Origin: Saccharina japonica
Taxonomy: Eukaryota; Sar; Phaeophyceae; Laminariales; Laminariaceae
Assembly: GCA_008828725.1 (NCBI GenBank)
Contig: MEHQ01000463.1
Span: forward strand, 520,866-584,865
Direction of reading: 5' to 3'
Length of the DNA: 64,000 nucleotides
Position numbers and translations under genes: made by a program. The notes under the pieces were generated by a model. It worked only from the letters and a program-made list of their open reading frames with translations. It made no database searches and was not told the DNA's origin. Below are positions 41,041 to 53,923 of the stretch, one piece after another; position 1 is the first letter of the stretch; each line of letters opens with the position of its first letter.

Positions 41041-43374
41041 TGTAATGAGGAGATATTGATGCGAGAAGGCCGAAGGCTCGACGGCCTTCGAGCATCAATA
41101 GATGCTCTTCATAATGGGTTGGGTGTCTGCCCGTGGGTGTGTACCCCTGCTCACGAACAGACACAAACGGACAAAAACAGTTCTGAAAACTGCCACAGCG
41201 TGCCTTTATTACTGGATTGCTTAATACTGAGGTTTGTCTGTCCCTCGTCCCTCGCACGTCCCTCATTCGCTTTGCTTTTTTTGGTGCTTTTGTTTGGCGC
41301 GCGACGCGTACACTCAACCGATTCAGACACGCTCGGGACTGATAGAGGCCCGTTATTTGTGCCGACCGTCCTGTGCTGCTCGTGTCGAAAGCCGTGCCGA
41401 GATCGGAGAGCTAGGCGGTCGTGACTGTCATAATTGGTTACCACAGTGACAATTGTCACTGATATTATTTTCCTGGCGGGAGTCAACCCTCCGCACTGAA
41501 GAACACACACACACACTCTGCAGACGAGCCGCCCACACGCACACATTGCAACCACAGCACCACAACCACCACCACCACCACCCACCACCACACGACCCCC
41601 AGCCACCACCAGCAGCCAAGCAGCAGGGGCACCTGAAGCTTGTGGCTCGTGCTCGTGGTGGCTGGGGGTCGTGTAGTGGTGGTGTCGTGGGCCTGTGGTG
41701 TGTGATGTGTGTGTGACTTCGCTGAGCGTTTGTTTGCTGTAATGTCATACTCGTATATATTATTGCTGTTCCCACACACCACCGCCACCACCACCACCAC
41801 CACCACCACCACCGCCACCACGACCACCACCGCCACCACGACCACCACCGCCACCCCCGCCCCACCAGCCGAAGGAGCACCGAAAGCTGTTGTTGCTCGT
41901 AGTAGCTGATGGGCGTTGGTGGGATCTCGTTCCCGTGGTCTGGTGATGGTGTGGTCGGGTGCTTGCTCTGTGGTGGCGATGATGGCTCAAGAAGAGAGAG
42001 CTTTTTGGACCCAGAAAAAAACCAATTTCACCACCTCATCACAACCACCCCCAACACCACCCCCACCACAAACACCCCCCCCACCACCACCCCCACCACC
42101 ATTCGTCAAGAGCAGCAAAAGCTTATATTTCTCGTGGCGGCGGGTGTTTGTGGTGGTGTAGTGGTCTCTGTGTGTTATGTCGGCTGTGAGCTTCGTGTTA
42201 CTCGGCGCCCGCGAGCGATGATTCTGTGGCCTTTGCCTTGTTTGTGCACTTACTTCCTCTCGAGAGAAGAACGAGCATTGGTATCATTTACATATAATAT
42301 ATACATACTGCTGTGTATATTATACGAGTGTTCAATGTTTGACTGAAATAACTCCTATTGATCGTCGAGTATTGATAGTCCGGGGTGCTGCTGCTGCTGC
42401 TGCTGCTGCTGTATAAAGTACTTTTTTTTTGCATTTTGTTATTCCTTTTTTTCACGTATACCTACGTACGTATTTGACCTGCCGAGTACACAAATATGAT
42501 GCCCGACGTTTCCGGCCGCTGCTGCTGCTGCTTTCCTTCTTAATTTTGTTTCATTTTTTTACGATAACTTGATCTTGGAACCATTGTGCCATTTTGTTTT
42601 TTTTCACGTATACCTACGATCCACTCCTGTACAAGGTTACGTATTTGACCTGCCCAGTACACAGCAGTAGTCTATTATATATAACATATGTACGCTGTTT
42701 CTATCTATTATACGGTATATAATATACCTGGGATGTATATACAAGTACCAGTTTCTATTTTTTAATACCCCGTGTTCCAGTTTTTTTTTTTATACTCCAT
42801 CTTTTTCAAGTATTTTTCTTTGCATTGTACTAGCTGCTGCTGTACCTGCTCAGTTCGTCATTATGGTACCAGTTTTTTTTTTTTTGTTTCGCATTTTCGG
42901 TAATATAATATTATTCCAATATGTGACCTGCCCAGTACACAGAGTCGTATTCATAGTACACATATACATGATGCCCTGCCAGTTTTCGTCGTTTCCATAT
43001 AATATGCACCACACAAACACCCACAGCCCAGCGATCCACTTACTACCCACTGTACAAGGTTATTGCGCTGACACGCATCGCTTAACAAGAAATGTTGGTG
43101 GGTGGTGTTGGCGATGGTGGGACTACCAGCCCAGGGACCAACCGACCCACCCAGTAACTCTCTCACCCACCACGCACAACCATCAACTACTTGCCGGTCA
43201 CTAAAAAAAAGGTTTATGTGCTGACACAAATCGCTTAAAAAAAAAACGATCCAATCAATCACGATTATTGTAGGAACACAGCGAAAAGAGAAGAACCGCC
43301 AACGCAGTAGCTTAATGCAGTTAGGAGTTTGACCACTTGAAGGCGTCTGTCACGCTCCTCATTCCACCCGTTCT
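41041..43374 (+). repeat. Segmental tandem duplication, unit A (2.33 kb)
   Basis: It starts tgtaatgaggagatattgat, as does unit B at 43,375. It contains a 0.5-kb shared block (41,100-41,580), CCA/CAC microsatellites (41,563-41,595 and 41,776-41,868), (CTG)8 at 42,386-42,410 and T-rich runs. No protein domain was seen; open frames rich in Trp, Gly or Pro are read-throughs of CCA repeats. Confidence 0.85.
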
Positions 43375-44488
43375 TGTAATGAGGAGATATTGATGCGAGA
43401 AGGCCGCAGAATGCTCTTCATAATGGGTTGGGTGTCTGCCCGTGGTGCTCGCGAACGGACACAAACGGACAAAAAATAGTTCTAAAAGCTGCCACAGCGT
43501 GCCTTTATTTAACGAATCCTTAATATTGAGGTTTGTCCGTCCGTCCGTCTGCACGTCCCTCGTTCGGTTTGCTTTTTTTGGTGCTTTGTTTTGGCGCGCG
43601 ACGCGTACACTCAACCGATTCAGACACGCTCGGGACTGATAGAGGCCCGCTATTTGTGCCGACCGTCCTGTGCTGCTCGTGTCGAAAGCCGTTCCGAGAT
43701 CGGAGAGCTAGGCGGTAGTGACTGTCATAATTGGTTACCACAGTGACAATTGTCACTGAGATTATTTTCCTGGCGGGAGTCAACCCTCCGCACTGAAGAA
43801 CACACACACTCTGCAGACGAGCCGCCCACACGCACAGATTGCAACCACAGCACCACAACCACCACCACCACCACCCACCACCACACTTTTTTTTTTGCAT
43901 TTTTTTTTTCTTTTTTTTCACGTATACCTACGTACGTATTTCACCTGCCGAGTACACAAATATGATGCCCGACGTTTCCGGCCGCTGCTGCTGCTGCTTT
44001 CCTTCTTAATTTTGTTTCATTTTTTTACGATAACTTGATCTTGGAACCATTGTGCCATTTTGTTTTTTTTCACGTATACCTACGATCCACTCCTGTACAA
44101 GGTTTTGCGCTGACGCACATCGCTTGGCTAGAAATGTTGGTGGATGGTGTTGGGACAACCGGCCCAGGGATCAACCGACCCACCCAGCTATTACTCTCGC
44201 ACCCACAACCCACAACGAACCCCCACCAACCTATACACTTGCGCATGAGCCAAAAAGGTTTATGTGCTGACACAAATTGCTTAAAATACAAAACGATCCA
44301 ATCAATGTCAATTGCAGGAACACAGCAAAAAGAGAAAAACCGCCAACGCAGTAGGAACCAATCAATGTCAATTGCAGGAACACAGCAAAAAGAGAAAAAC
44401 CGCCAACAACGCAGTAGCTTAATGTAGTTAGGAGTTTGACCACTTGAAGGCGTCTGTCACGCTCCTCATTTCCACCGTTCTTGTATTA
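43375..44488 (+). repeat. Segmental tandem duplication, unit B (shortened)
   Basis: It aligns with unit A in three blocks: 43,378-43,880 with 41,044-41,590; 43,890-44,103 with 42,420-42,640; and 44,100-44,488 with 43,060-43,374. Two internal segments of A are missing. Within it caatcaatgtcaattgcagg-aacacagcaaaaag is further duplicated (44,301 and 44,360). Confidence 0.85.
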
Positions 44489-44623
44489 CTTCGAAGTAGA
44501 GGGTTAGCCAAAACTAGGTATACCTACGCGTACGTACGCACTTTGAGCCATTTATAGGTACACTGCGTAATGTACACCGGAAACGACTTCCTGGCCCGCC
44601 TGATATTGGCCCTGCGCTCCATT

Positions 44624-44943
44624 TTTTTTTTTTTTGTCCATCCCATTTATTATCTTCGCACTTCCGTCTTTCTCCCTCCCTGGTCGTAACTCAGATCCGG
44701 GGTCACAAAGTAGGCTCCTCTCCCTCCTCCCCCACTACGGTTCTGCCTTGCTTTTTATCGCGAGAAGATTTCAGCACTTTCTTCCCTCGTCAACTCTCGT
44801 CGAATTTTGCTTACCCACGCTATAATATGCGCTCTCGACAGTCGGTGTCATTTGAGAATAAAAACCTCCATGGGGAGAATCGAACCCTCGACAACCGGCC
44901 CAAAAGGCTTCGTGGCTACCAGTTAGACCACCGGGGCGACCGG
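44624..44943 (-). mobile_element. tRNA-derived SINE, family 1
   Basis: On the minus strand the head begins at 44,943 with CCGGTCGCCCCGGTGGTCTA, has the B box GGTTCGATTC, and ends in a poly(A) stretch (T run at 44,622-44,636). It is close to the 36,085 copy. Confidence 0.9.
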
Positions 44944-45479
44944 CTTCTCTTCCATTGTACCGACAAATGGCTCAAAGTGCGTAGATACACCTATTGTCGG
45001 CTACTCATTTTACGTATCACCTATTTTTGTCTTGAACTGTACCTATAAATGGCTCGAACGATCACTTTATGGCAACTGAAGTATAGACAGACGGCCACAC
45101 CAGATACCGTGACTTTCAACCAGCCGACCGTACCAGCGCAACCACTGACTCTGCGGAGTTATCACGCATTACCTACAAGCGAGAAACCGTATCACGATTA
45201 ATGCATGCGTATTCAGTACGACACCCCTCCTACGCACACACACATATATACGATGCGGAGAAAAAACAGTGACGAGTGTTTCCATGCCGTTATGCTGAAA
45301 GTACAATACACATACTCGTACTGTAGTGCAGTATATAGTAGGAGCAACTTTGGTATATATAGCAGGCATCGAACGGGTCGTTCTCATGGCACAGCAACTG
45401 CCGCTTATTATTGAGCTGCGAAACCCATATTCATAAATATTTCTTACGAGCATTGTTCATTGCGTCCGGGATCACTGGA
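44944..45479. other. Interval without recognised gene
   Basis: aaatggctc-aaagtgcgt/aacgatc words recur near 44,968 and 45,050. Nothing else was seen. Confidence 0.4.
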
Positions 45480-45990
45480 TTTTCTAACTCCGGGCCCCTG
45501 GTATTGGAAAACTGCCATTTGCAGTAATTTTAGCCTGAAAGGTACGGGGCCTTGAGCTTGGACGGTTGCCATAAACTCTCAAATCGAGCAGTCACTCCCC
45601 CAGCGTTCGGTTTTCTTCACCAGTGTGTCTGTCGAGAGTTGTGCTGCGAATGGCGTGAGGTTGGTTTTACATGTTGAGTATTAACGTTGTTTTATTGTCA
45701 GAGGGGTTTTCTTCCTTTGGGTGACTAGGCACTGAGTGTTAACTCTTATATTGAACGGCTGTTCCCGCGTTCGGTTTTCTTCACCAGCGTCTGATATAAT
45801 TGATATATATGTAATAAAAACTTCTGCCTAGGTCCGGATCACCGATTTCGAACGTGTCGTTGGCTGCTACTTACTGCGGTTTCCCTTTTTTCTTTCACAA
45901 GAGATTAATCGAACATTGTTTAACGGACCCTTGGCATCGAAAACTGTAATTCGTAATTCGCAGTACTCAGCCTGAAAGCTACTTACGGGG
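45480..45990. repeat. Repeat F6, two tandem units
   Basis: gcgttcggttttcttcaccag occurs at 45,604 and 45,768, and tgg-atcgaaaactg followed by agcctgaaagctac/gtac at 45,505 and 45,935. Relatives lie at 55,830-56,000 and, inverted, at 57,000-57,175. Confidence 0.6.
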
Positions 45991-46408
45991 CCGACGGCGG
46001 CCATTACGCCACCGACGAAGCCCCCTTGTATGTACATATGATACGCGCGTATACACCACAATGGACACAAACTGCAAGTTTGTTCGCCACCCCGCGTCGA
46101 GGTCGGCTCAGTAAAGGAACTTCGTGCCGCCGTGTGCAAGTGGTTTCCCGAAGATGGTCGAGGCTTTAAAGCCGCCGGCAACGGGGAGGGCCACAAAAAA
46201 TACGTGCTCTGTTGCCGTGGCGCACGAGGTATCTGACTGGGGTATTATTTACATCGTGCTGGGCCTCTACCCAAAATGGTATATACTGGTATGAGGGTAC
46301 TCTCGTACGAGGTCTCTTCAGGCTTCCCGCTATTATTTTCTGCTGCTTGCTGACTCGGTACGGAAACCGAGCAGTTCAATCTCACATTAACTCGATCGTA
46401 CATATATA

Positions 46409-46440
46409 AAAAAAAAACAACAACAACAGCTGTGAGCTCG
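46409..46440 (+). repeat. Repeat F5 end fragment
   Basis: A-run and acagctgtgagctcgagg only. Confidence 0.6.
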
Positions 46441-46667
46441 AGGGTTTTATATGCTATCGATGCGCCTACGTACGAGCACTACGTACGAGTACACACGAGC
46501 TGGTTCCAGCGACAGCCAGAACTTTACTTACGCCTTCGCAACTTTGCGCCTTGGTTTTTAAGAGTTGGAAAACGAAATTTGGCAGGGTTGTGCGTCACAA
46601 CACGGCGACAAAACTCACTCTGATTACGAGTACTCGTAATTCTGTATTGTTGTACATAGTATATATT

Positions 46668-46945
46668 AAAAAAAAAAAAACAACAGCTGTGAGCTCGAGG
46701 ATTTCGTCGAAGCTCATCTTTGCTAGCTGAGTGTAATACTTCGATCGCGCGTACTTACGGATTTCATATGTCCTCATGTAGGATGTACATCCCGCATGAG
46801 GGGGACACAATCTGAGGCTGTAGAATTCAGGAAGTGTGTGTCTATTTGTGGGGGGGAGAAATATTTTTAATTAAATTAAAATTAAAATTATACAGTCTAA
46901 AATAAACGTACCAGGTATACTATAGTGTTCCGACGAGTTGACATA
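46668..46945 (+). repeat. Repeat F5, copy 3
   Basis: Landmarks as at 27,965 and 29,728, with the AT-rich tail and gtgttccgacgagttgac. It directly adjoins the right F3 copy. Confidence 0.85.
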
Positions 46946-46963
46946 TATAATATGTACATAATG

Positions 46964-49333
46964 ATACATACTACGTGGTTTGCCGATAAAACCCACAGAG
47001 CCCAGAGTCGTATTTTTCCACCAAATCGAACTCGATTGGGGCCCGTATCGCATGTTTAAAATCGAATCGATTTCAAATCGTTTTTTTTTATGAATCGAAT
47101 TGAAGTTTCATCTACTGTAATTACAGTAGTAAAAAAATGAATCACCGAGGAGGCCTTCTAAACTTTGGGGCAAGGGAAAGTCGATTCGATCGATTTCCAA
47201 AAGAAGTCTGGGTTGCTTTCCCCACAAATCACCAAAATGATGTATTTCCATAACGCTAAATATTACTGAAACCGGGATTTGGTCAAAATCAGCCCCTCAC
47301 AAGGCATTTGGATGCACTCGTCGTTGTCCCTGCGTTCTCCCTACCAAGGTACCGGGGAGACACAGCACCAAGGCCCGAGACTAAGTGATACTTGGTGTAG
47401 CCAAACCCGAAGCTACATTGGCGATGGGATTTGTAGACTTCGAGAAATCAGGCCGGCTGTTGCTGAAAGCGAATTCGCAGCTCAAGCTCCTAGGTAGTCG
47501 CGCCGCCCGATTAGGCGATGTTCAACGAAGTAGTCGCTGTGTTAGACCAACATGAAATCGCCCAGAACTCCTCCTATATGCCCGCACAGAGCCAAGGAAC
47601 GTTTCCCAGGGTGGTGCACTTTGGGATTAGCATAAACGCTGCCACAATCAGCCTTTGTAGTGTGTCTTCGAAAACAGCAAAAAACGGCCGAAACGTACCA
47701 GATTTAGTGTACGAGGTCGTACGCACGAAATGTGATGCTGTACGTACGTGTACGAGTGCTCGAAAACATTCTCCAACGGAGTCGTCGCCTTTTGAAAAAG
47801 CGGCGTAATTCAACCGCCTGGAACCACATTTTCAAACTTCAGCGACGTAGTCGCTGTTCGTAGAGGACACGAAAACTGCTGCCGCTTTGCCACGCGGTAG
47901 TGAGAGCACCAAGGAACCCATCGCAGGGTGGTGGACTTTTTGATTAGCTGCGAAGCTGGAGCTAGAGCAGAATTACGAAATGTCCTATGGGAAAAAATAC
48001 AGTGGTAGAGGTTCTTCCAGACGTTAGGCTGAAATACATAGAGCCAGAATCGAGTTTTTTTTGTGGGGAGAGCAACACAGGTCCAAAAGAACTTGCCCTC
48101 CTTGACTCACTCACTCCTTTCCACTCGGTCGTCACACGCTACTCGTACCTACCTGTGGTACAAAGCAACCGGTTTGCCATTTGCATTCAATACTCGGAGA
48201 CCTTCTCCCCTGCACCAAACGAAGCCCGTTCTGCCCCGCCTGGGTACGTACGAGTGCACCGCTCGACTCGGTCGGATCATCGCCTGGCTTGAGGTTAGTA
48301 AGAGTATTATCTACGCCACGCATGCATTTCGTAGTCACCATGTTGTGATCCTCTTCCGTCCAATGCAGGTTGTAAACGGTGACCCTACGAGAACTTGCAC
48401 CAATAGACAATAATGCGTGGAGCACGAATAGCCAATACATGGTGGATGGGTTCGGTTTGCCTCATCTTGACCCTTGACCTCATAACGCATATAACCATAG
48501 ATAGGCTGATGATTTCGCAACACATAGATATAGTCCGTCCGACTCCAAGTCCCCCAGCACCAAGGAACACTTCTCTCGGGCATGCTCAAAACGGCATTCT
48601 CGCGGCGGATTAAATATCACGTAGTTTTTTTCTTACTCAGTATACAGCAGTACCGGCGCTCTCACAAGATACCTGAAATCGGGCTGACTTTATTATTATG
48701 GGCGGGCGCGAAAGCACACTTCCTTATGCTGCACTTTCCTCTGTTGGTCCCCGAGAAGACGTTTTCCCAATTACTGCTGTACGTACAGCGAGTGGTGGCC
48801 TGGGCCCAGGCCAGCCAGAGGAAAGGGTCACTTTCTTACAACTTATGCACTGACCAGGCTGAGAGCCTTCCTATGTCTTTCACCTGCAGGTACCGATCTC
48901 ATGTTTCGAAAGTTTCGTCGAGCTCTCACGTATTGCAAATGATATGATATTTATATCAAGTTTATATACGTATGTTTATGATAAACACACGTCTGTCTTC
49001 ATACGTACCATAACAATTCTAGCATACAGTACATACATGCATACATATAATGATATACAAGATAGCGATGCAATTTTTCCGCATCTACGCATCCAGTACA
49101 TAGCCCCCTCTACGACGCCCGGATGCACGCCCGATGATGGCCTTTTCCATTCGCCCATTCATTGGTAAGATGTCCGTACACGCACACACGCCCTTCAACT
49201 GCCCACCATACCATGGCCTTGGGCTCGCGTCAACGAGCGGGAGTCGTCAGACGCAAAACCTTGTACCCATATGAAATATGGTATAATATATGTATAGGCA
49301 AGTTACATATGATACAAGGTACAAGGTTCCCCT
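46964..49333 (-). repeat. Repeat family F3, right copy with nested insertion
   Basis: Inverted partner of 38,886-40,370. The homology is split by a foreign segment at 47,209-48,080. Confidence 0.9.
47209..48080. mobile_element. 0.87-kb non-autonomous element nested in F3
   Basis: The ends CTGGGTTGCTTTCCCCAC and GTGGGGAGAGCAACACAG are inverted repeats. GT or GTC flanks both sides, while the left F3 copy has a single GTC at this point, giving a resolved insertion with a 2-3 bp duplication. Inside, gtagtcgctgt and agggtggtg-actttt/tgggattagc each occur twice (47,528 and 47,852; 47,610 and 47,925). No transposase was seen. Confidence 0.8.
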
Positions 49334-49440
49334 TCGAGATGTTGGTCACTTGAAATCCCGGGGGTGTCGCAAGTTGAAAAGGGATCGCACATGCTTCATA
49401 CGAGCTGGTTCCAGCAAGAGCAGGAACATTTCGTCTTCAG

Positions 49441-49727
49441 ACTTTTGCACCATTAATGAAAACGAGTTGGAAAACGAAATTTGGCAGGGTTATTCTTCAT
49501 GGCCATACGAAAAAACGAAATGATGGCCTTTTTTGAAAAAATGATTTTTTGGTGAATGAGGTACATTTTAACGTTTTTTTTTGTTTTTCCGGCAACTTTG
49601 ACCCGACATTACAGACAAACCAAAACGAAAACAAAAAAAGGCCATCTTGTCGTTTTTTCGTATGGTCATGAAGAACACCCCTGCCAAATTTCGTTTTCCA
49701 ACTCGTTTTCATTTATGGTGCAAAAGT
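49441..49727. repeat. 287-bp inverted repeat (hairpin)
   Basis: The left arm (cttttgcaccatt-atgaaaacgagttggaaaacg, then ccatacgaaaaaacg) pairs with the right arm ending gcaaaag over roughly 95 bases with few mismatches. Part of the arm (gttggaaaacgaaatttggc) also occurs once at 46,562, linked there to the same gagctggttccag leader. Confidence 0.85.
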
Positions 49728-49789
49728 GATTTCCGCGAAGTGTATTTTTTCCCCTAAGGTTTCAATTTGCTCAATACATTTTCCTAGTA

Positions 49790-50180
49790 ATTTGGCAGGC
49801 GGTTCTTACCACAGCCAGATAGGCTCGCAGGAGCAAAAACGTGACATGGACGTCTTCCCCTGTTGATGCGATCCTGTCAAGACTTCTAAAGTCGAATTAG
49901 TCGGCGTATTGACCGATATATGGCCTGAATACTATTATGTTGGTTTTACTATAGGATTACTGCAGGAAAGTATCCCCTATGGAATCAACGCCTCCCTAAG
50001 GAATACCAATTTGACCATACCTCGCGAACTACAACTCGTACACCAAAAATCTCTTCACCGATGTGTTCCCCTTGGCGATGCCGTCATGTCGATATCTGTA
50101 GTGTTCGAAAAAGTATATGTATTCCGTTTTTTATTTCCCGAAGAAGCTATCTTATGTTTCTCTCTGGAACCAGCTCGTTA
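49790..50180 (+). repeat. Repeat F4 copy without SINE
   Basis: gacgtcttcccctgttgatg and cttcaccgatgtgttcccc match 25,888-25,960 and 26,425-26,450. Confidence 0.6.
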
Positions 50181-52050
50181 GTAGTTTCCCTCGTTTTTGG
50201 ACGCAAACATGTGTGCAAACTGACTTAGCTAGTGGGGATTAATTAATTCTTTAGTGGATAGTCGGAAAGAGGGAGAAAGCAATATGGAGCCGATTAAAAT
50301 GTGAAAAAGTGAAATATCTGGAATTAGTGGAGGTTCATTTGGTTGAGTCGGAAAATAATACCGCTGTGGCCGAAAATATAAGTAACCGTAAATTTATCAT
50401 CATTAATGCGCCAACGTCCCTTATATTTGCGTCCATATCAATATATTTGATATTTGCAGGTGTTTTCAAATGATCATAGACCGTACGTAAGTGTCGAAGC
50501 TGACATTACTCGTGAAATGGCGAACCACGTGAGTGACGATGATAGAAGGGAATGGAAGACTACGTGTTCGTTGCTTGAGCTTGAAGCAGTCTTCTTCGAT
50601 ATGGAAAGACCTCTTGTTATTATTAACTCTTAGACTGCTGATGATGACGAAGCTGGAACATGAGGGAAGAAAGAATGAGAAGCAGGCGAGAGGGGCGAGA
50701 GCCTCTTTCCAGGCTCTCGGTCTCTTCTCCAATGGCCCGGTAGTCGGGCTGTTATAAATCTCCGCTAATATAAGAAGTCCGTTACTCGGTTAGGTCTACT
50801 TCTTAAATCTACGGTCTATCCGCTTATTATGGGAATGTCCTCCTATAAGAACATTCCTATCTGCTTTATGAAACTTCTCTATTCTATCGGGAGTTCCGAC
50901 ATTATGGAATCTTCTGATGGTTCAGAACGTTCTCTCTAGGCCTGTCTGGTCTACCAAAGAGAACACGCGAACAATCTTTGCGGTGTCCCATCTATAGCTG
51001 TAGAGCACCACATTACATTAGCCCACCCTGAATAGTCGTATATGCAGACCACACGATGGTCAATGGATGATAACAAAGTTCATCCTAAAAGACCGAGAGA
51101 GGGGGGTCGAAGATGCGACTATTCAAAACAATCAAAAATGAGACTATAGATTCTCCCACACCTCGTAGTGAGGCCTAAGCATCACTGATAGGGTCAACGA
51201 CAGAACGCGACACGCTGAAGGGGAATCATGACCAAAACAAGGAACAGCAGGGGGTCGAAATCAAGACAAAGCAGACACAATAAACCCGAAACGAAGCTAA
51301 AGAGGTACCAAGACAATAGTAGAAGAAAGCGAGAACTCAGGGTACAGCCGTATGTGCGGGGGCTCATATGTCCAGGGGTCTTAAAAGACCTGAGGGAGAA
51401 ACGAGTGCGAGGCTGATTATCGAGTCCTGGTGGAAGCGATGGAGGCTACTTAGCATGGAACACAAAACACAGTCCAGAGGGGTATCGCAGGGATAACTAC
51501 TCGCTATGTTCGAAGCGATCCGAAGGACAAACAAGAAACAGGAGTCGAATCCAAAACAAAGACATGAGGCATAAGGCGAAGGGGGGCACGGTAAGACTAC
51601 CTTGGAAATTCCTAAGACTATTAACCAAGGGGCTGACGGGTCCAAATAATGGGGTGAACATCGTGCCACTATGAAGCGGTCAAGTATCAGGGATCAACGC
51701 TAGTAAGCGTAGCAAGGGGAGCCAATCAGAGCCAATGCACTAAATAAATCACCAGAAATAATATACCCGGATGTCTAGACCGAAGTCGACTAGTTCGACG
51801 TGGGCGAAATGTGTCCCTACCGTATAACACGCACATAAGTCAGCTATGGTAGCTACATGGGACCACATTACAATTACCACTACGGGCGGGAATATAAGGA
51901 CCTTTGGATATTCACACGCAAAACAAATACGATCCTTATATTTCCGTCTAGAAAAATGTATTCCCACGATCAAGTGGTATACGTAGGGCAAATGCCAAAA
52001 TCAGGTATACCTGATCCATTTGAGCCAAAATTATGTAGATACTAAAACGT
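50181..52050. other. Interval without recognised gene
   Basis: 50,460-50,750 is open on both strands without a domain. 50,760-51,730 has purine-rich motifs (ggggggtcg, aatcaagacaaagcag and a related gaatccaaaacaaagacatg near 51,546), possibly an old retroelement end. No catalytic motif was seen. Confidence 0.35.
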
Positions 52051-52335
52051 CGTAAAAAAGCGCGCCACGAGCGGTGTTTTTCGGGATTTTTTTGGCTGTA
52101 GATGTTTATAATTATTATTATTTTATGAAAAAAATACCCGCATAATTTTCTCGCCCCCGGCAGCCTCTGGCGAGAAAAAATAAATGCGCAACAAAACAAA
52201 TCGCCTGCGGTGAAAAGTGTTGCGCGCCCAAAATCGGGTGTTGCGCTGCGCGCAACCAGCCTCGCGGCGACTGCTGTTGCGCAAAACGGTTATTTTGACC
52301 GAATGTTGCGCCAGCGCAACACCGCAACACCTAAT
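52051..52335. repeat. Hairpin-rich non-coding block
   Basis: Short palindromes cluster here: gttgcgctgcgcgcaac (52,240-52,256), ctcgcc-gcctctggcgag (52,150-52,175), gttgcgccagcgcaac (52,304-52,319). No partner elsewhere. Confidence 0.5.
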
Positions 52336-52649
52336 TAATGCCCTGGTACCTGGTACAGCAGTAGTACATATGTATATACTATATATACGTGGTCCCCGTA
52401 TCGGTCTTGGAGCAGTGCTGGGAATCTGTTATTATCATCGCCTTGAGAACGATATTTCTCTCTTCCTCTCTTCTTCTAGTGTCTTCTTTCTTGCTTTTTT
52501 GCCTTGTTTCTCCTTTTGAAACCGCCCTATGCCGGTGTCTCCCTCTTCTTCGTGTTGCCCCGGCTGTGCAGCAGCAGTTATCTGTTCCTCTCTTGGGCAC
52601 GCGTGTTTTTTGTTTTTTCTTCTAGGGGCCCTTCTGTCTCCCTGCGTCT

Positions 52650-52945
52650 TTTGTATTCTGTTTTCGTTTCATAATTCTTTTTTTTATTTGTCTTTTTGTT
52701 CTTGTTTTTCGGTTCGGCTCGTGTCGTTGTGTTCTCGTACTGCGTACCCGGTACGTTAGCATCTCACTTGCCTTGCCCATCAATTTGCGTTTATTTTGTT
52801 TATGTTTTTCTCTGTTTCACAGTAGTGTCTCTGTGACCACAGAATTTGTATCTCTTTAGGATTAGGAATCAGGAAACACACTGGGTGTACTGATGTGTGG
52901 TTCGGTAGAAAGAACGGGTTTAATGTGAAGACAACACACACACAC
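52650..52945 (-). mobile_element. SINE family 2/P repeat copy
   Basis: Contains tgtattctgttttcg, cggttcggctcgtgtcgt, cccggtacgtt, tttgcgtttattttg, gtgaccacagaatttgta and ggtagaaagaacggg-tttaatgtgaagacaacac. It shows the site where foldback A inserted in the related copy, here uninterrupted. Confidence 0.75.
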
Positions 52946-53224
52946 ACGTGTGGTCTCTCGTTTTTGTGGTCTCCTTATCACCGAAACGAACTATACATAC
53001 CCCTACTGTCCCGCCCCGCCGTCAAACCTGAATTAGACCCGTTCCCTTTCCGCTATTGCCGTCACCCCTTCCCATCAAGATACAAGCAGTACAATAGAAT
53101 ATTTGTATTATTGATGGAGCTCAGCAAATCGTCAGTTCTCCACGCTCGGGCCATTTGCATATCTCAGGAAAACCTGACTTCTCGACGCTCGTGCGTCGCG
53201 CTCCGTATCTTACCCCCCGCCGTG

Positions 53225-53465
53225 ATGAATTGAGATGTTTTTTTCGCCGCCGCAATGAATTCTTGAAATTTTCCAAGTTCTATTAATTTAATGTGTGAGG
53301 ATGAAACCCTGATGAATGCTCCGCTCCGTATCCGGACTCTTACGGTGATGAGATTTTTTTTTTCCCCCGCCCTCATGAATTTTCGAAATTTTTTATCCAA
53401 GTTCGATTTTTTTCCCCCCGTCCTGACGAATTTTCGAATTTTTCTATCCAAGTTCTATTAATATG
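53225..53465. repeat. Degenerate tandem repeat, about three units
   Basis: A unit of T-run, cccc-gcc/gtcc, tgatgaattttcgaa-tttt-tatccaagttc occurs near 53,230, 53,352 and 53,405. Confidence 0.65.
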
Positions 53466-53923
53466 TTTATCTACTTTTATGATGGAGTTTGTGTGAGGAT
53501 GAAAATTTAGCACCCCTCTACGTATATACGATGCCAGTCATTTACTTGATACCAGGTATGGTATTGGGTACCACCCTATGTATGTATGCGTATATAGTAC
53601 GAGTATGTGCATGATATATATGATATATATGGTACTTAACAATATTATTATTTATGTCTTCGTACGAGTACTAATTTTGCTGCTATTCATAAATTATCAC
53701 CTGAAGAAGACATTAATTAATCTGGATAGAGGAAAATATGATCAAATTAGGTTGATAATATTATCAGTATTGATATTAATACACGTGCACCTAACAATAC
53801 GCGTGCAGCGTATCATAAAAACAGTGTTCATATACTGGATGGTATAATATGAATGTATGAGTACGGGTATTGATATTGTATTGATAGATAGATGTTGTCG
53901 TCGTGTTATTTGTTTTGCCGATT
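53466..53923. other. AT-rich interval, nothing recognised
   Basis: An 89-codon AT-rich frame (53,578-53,847) looks incidental. Confidence 0.4.

Noticed and set aside
41428..41990. Trp-, Gly- and Pro-rich open frames up to 150 codons
   Set aside because: They are translations of CCA/CAC microsatellites in different frames.
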